From positions 61,587-125,586 of the forward strand of contig CANPYT010000002.1 in NCBI GenBank assembly GCA_947588705.1: DNA of 64,000 nucleotides. The letters are read 5' to 3'. Below are positions 62,488-64,000 of this stretch, piece after piece. Every line of letters starts with the position of its first letter. Positions within the stretch are counted from its first letter, which is position 1. This DNA comes from an uncultured Acetatifactor sp. (GTDB lineage: Bacteria > Bacillota > Clostridia > Lachnospirales > Lachnospiraceae). Under the pieces are notes generated by a model. It did not search any database. It had not been told where the DNA came from and saw only the letters and a program-made list of their open reading frames with translations. The translations under genes and the position numbers were made by a program.

Positions 62488-63177
62488 ATGCTTTTAGATA
62501 AACTGATCAACAAAAGAATCGAACGGTACCAGTCGGAGCTTCTGCAGAAATACTGCGACGAAGTCGAGTCAATGTATCGCAAAATGCGCGGGTGGAGACA
62601 CGACTATCACAACCACATCCAGGCGATGCAGGCTTCGATGGCCCTTGGAAACTATGACGAAGTGAACCGCTACCTCTCCGACCTGAACAACGACCTTACG
62701 ACCGTGGATACTGTCATAAAAACGGGGCGGGTCATGGTTGACGCGATTTTAAACGGGAAGCTCAATATCGCGGCGCAGAATGAGATCCCCGTCAACGCGA
62801 AGGCGAAAATTCCCGACGGTACGCCGGTTTCAGACATCGACCTCTGTGTCATTATCGGCAACCTTTTAGACAACGCCATTGAGGAAAACAAGCGCCTTGC
62901 GCAGGATGACCGCTTTATCCGCGTCTATCTCGGCAGGAAGAATACGCAGTTTTATCTTTCAGTCACAAATGCCGCAGGGAAAAAGCAGGCGAAGAGCGGC
63001 GCGCGGTTTTCGTCATCAAAGGGCGCGGATCACGGCTTCGGGCTGTCGCGGGTGGAGACGGTGGTCAAGAAATACGGCGGCTATTTCTCCGCGGACAGCG
63101 AGGACGGCGGGTTTACTGCGGAACTGCTGATTCCATTAAGGATGACGGATGAGGGGGCTGTCGCGCTAAATGAATAA
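62488..63177 (+). CDS. Soluble GHKL-domain histidine kinase
   Basis: 229 residues, entirely cytosolic. The phosphoacceptor region (RKMRGWRHDYHNHIQAMQAS, His in the middle) is followed by a GHKL ATP-binding domain (DLCVIIGNLLDNAIEENKRL, and G2 box DHGFGLSRVETVVKKYGGYF). Agr-type kinases normally carry 5-7 N-terminal membrane helices, all missing here. So the sensor is either another protein or a ligand bound inside the cell. ATG 62488 follows AGGTGG, which overlaps the regulator stop; GTG 62479 is the longer alternative. Confidence 0.9.
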   Translation: MLLDKLINKRIERYQSELLQKYCDEVESMYRKMRGWRHDYHNHIQAMQASMALGNYDEVNRYLSDLNNDLTTVDTVIKTGRVMVDAILNGKLNIAAQNEIPVNAKAKIPDGTPVSDIDLCVIIGNLLDNAIEENKRLAQDDRFIRVYLGRKNTQFYLSVTNAAGKKQAKSGARFSSSKGADHGFGLSRVETVVKKYGGYFSADSEDGGFTAELLIPLRMTDEGAVALNE

Positions 63178-63226
63178 GTGCGCAGCTCCTTTTTCGATAC
63201 CGGACATCCGTTTTTTGATCTGTCGC

Positions 63227-63350
63227 GGACTCCGCCTTTTGGTTTCATGATCTCTCGGTCTCTGTCTTCCGGTTTCACGATCCCTCCCGGACTCCGCCTT
63301 TTGTTTCCCGATCTTTCCCGGTCTCTGTCTTCCAGCCTGCATTTGGTATC
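63227..63350. repeat. Tandem ~31-bp repeats downstream of the kinase gene
   Basis: Four units start at 63227, 63257, 63289 and 63320. Units alternate between a GGACTCCGCCTTTTG type and a GGTCTCTGTCTTCC type, each ending near a GATC-containing pyrimidine tract. Part of a fifth unit precedes them (63201-63226). Confidence 0.75.
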
Positions 63351-63410
63351 CTGAAAAAGACATTTCGTACCTGAAATCAACCTTTTTGCGTTCGATTGTG
63401 ATATCTTTGT

Positions 63411-63560
63411 AATAGTTCAGCCGGTTGCCGTGTCGGGAGGAAAATCGTGCTCGCACGAATTTTTCTCTGGATACGGCAACCGAGGGAGCGCCATTTTATG
63501 AGCAAAGGTAGGCGCACTGCGCCGAACAGCGCTGCAGCGCGACTTTGCGAATGGAGCGGA
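63411..63560 (+). mobile_element. MITE-like repeat, copy E (degraded right end)
   Basis: Starts AATAGTTCAGCC and has the full central hairpin (GGAAAATCGTGCTCGCACGA apex) and the right half to GCGACTTTGCGAATGGAGCGG, where the terminal repeat is lost. It has more mismatches than copies A to D, consistent with an older copy. It lies in the gene-poor stretch. Confidence 0.8.
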
Positions 63561-63752
63561 AAATGAGGAAAACGAACACCACTGACAGAGCACAGGGAAA
63601 ACGCAAAGATTTTCCAAGAAAATAGGCAGAGCCGTCTAAGATGTATCGCTTCATTATAGCAGACAGAGCATGGAAAGAAAGCTCTGTTGCAAGTAATCTT
63701 GCTTATCCGCGAGTAAAAAAGTATAATAAACTGTACCTGTTTAAAAAGATAG
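63561..63752. other. Gene-poor stretch with no recognised feature
   Basis: No convincing reading frame or structure. It joins the degraded repeat copy E to the DeoR remnant, so it probably holds worn-out sequence. Confidence 0.4.
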
Positions 63753-63893
63753 GAAAAAATTCACGTTCATTCCGTATGTCAGGTACAGGACTATGATTTA
63801 TTGATCACGGACAATAAGGTATCTGAGGATTTTCTGATACGGGCCAGGGAACTAGGAACTGCGATTGAAACAGTTGATTTGAGGGGAGAATAA
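63753..63893 (+). pseudogene. Remnant of a DeoR-family regulator (C-terminus)
   Basis: After an in-frame TAG, 47 codons read EKIHVHSVCQVQDYDLLITD then NKVSEDFLIRARELGTAIET and VDLRGE. The DYDLLITDxxVxEDFLxRARELG pattern matches the C-terminal end of DeoR-type sugar-sensor domains. No start codon precedes it, and the N-terminal DNA-binding part is absent. It ends 3 bp before the P-loop gene. Confidence 0.6.
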
Positions 63894-63896
63894 GAA

Positions 63897-64000
63897 ATGT
63901 ATTGTATCTTAGTGGCAGGTATACCGGCCGCAGGAAAAAGCGTTATGGCAAAGACCTTGTCAGAAGTATTAACACTACCTGTCATTTCTAAAGACTCCAT
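63897..64000 (+). CDS. P-loop ATP-binding protein, start only (runs off the window)
   Basis: The first 34 codons read MYCILVAGIPAAGKSVMAKT and LSEVLTLPVISKDS. GIPAAGKS is a Walker A motif, and the short form plus 'SKDS' resembles small nucleotide or sugar kinases. The reading frame continues past the window. ATG 63897 follows GGGGAGAA. Cotranscription with the decayed DeoR gene suggests it was part of a sugar-related operon. Confidence 0.7.
   Translation, partial: MYCILVAGIPAAGKSVMAKTLSEVLTLPVISKDS

Noticed and set aside
63227..63350. Possible CRISPR array
   Set aside because: The units are contiguous and similar throughout, without unique spacers, and there are no cas genes nearby.

Overview
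The base composition, gene families and gene order point to a member of the Lachnospiraceae (class Clostridia, low-GC Gram-positive lineage but with a GC-rich genome), probably a gut-type anaerobe. Supporting signs are HrcA/CIRCE heat-shock control, RNase J, YlbF, IreB, HPr/Crh-type protein, LCP and LytTR/GHKL proteins, consensus sigma-A promoters and AGGAGG ribosome sites. Most genes lie on the minus strand. No rRNA, tRNA, CRISPR array or intact prophage was seen.

Layout. 1-6.7 kb (minus): a housekeeping operon mtaB - ireB - ruvX - DUF1292 - (fur remnant) - rnj - ylbF - short mltG-like - O-methyltransferase - U32 peptidase (cut by the window edge). 6.9-7.4 kb: a plus-strand Crh-like HPr gene with its own promoter and terminator. 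7.4-20.2 kb (minus): the DUF6465 gene, then the heat-shock cluster hrcA-grpE-dnaK-(acyltransferase)-dnaJ, an O-antigen-ligase-like gene, prmA-rsmE, and nifS-thiI. 20.4-25.1 kb: uppP, patatin, aminotransferase and a TPR-GGDEF protein. 25.2-30.9 kb: a glycerol 3-phosphate operon (glpA-like with 2Fe-2S domain, glpB-like, DUF1667, glpK) and a polysaccharide deacetylase. 31.2-33.2 kb (plus): hflK-hflC. 33.2-37.8 kb: CotH-type protein, AmtB fused to a PII domain, and a free PII protein. 37.9-44.2 kb: an IS200 transposase remnant, an AraC regulator, aldo/keto reductase, alcohol dehydrogenase, CapA, and an LCP ligase with a 42-bp minisatellite. 44.2-55.2 kb: two GH3 glycosidases with permuted domains, a hybrid histidine kinase, a rhodanese-TtcA fusion and a GH43 lipoprotein. 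55.3-58.5 kb: carB without carA. 58.8-64 kb (plus): an HTH membrane regulator behind a candidate structured leader, a COG3044 ABC-class ATPase, a LytTR regulator with a soluble GHKL kinase, then a gene-poor tail with tandem repeats, a DeoR remnant and the start of a P-loop kinase.

The most notable non-coding signal is a dispersed element of about 158 bp with terminal inverted repeats (consensus ACAGTTCAGCC). There are at least five long copies and two partial copies here. Each long copy contains a long hairpin, and between copies the hairpin arms change together. One copy mixes the two arm types. The elements sit against gene ends, which suggests a non-autonomous mobile, MITE-like family with possible terminator or promoter activity. 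Second-rank signals are the candidate three-way-junction leader upstream of the HTH gene, the terminator at the very start of the amtB transcript, and decayed fur, IS200 and DeoR genes.
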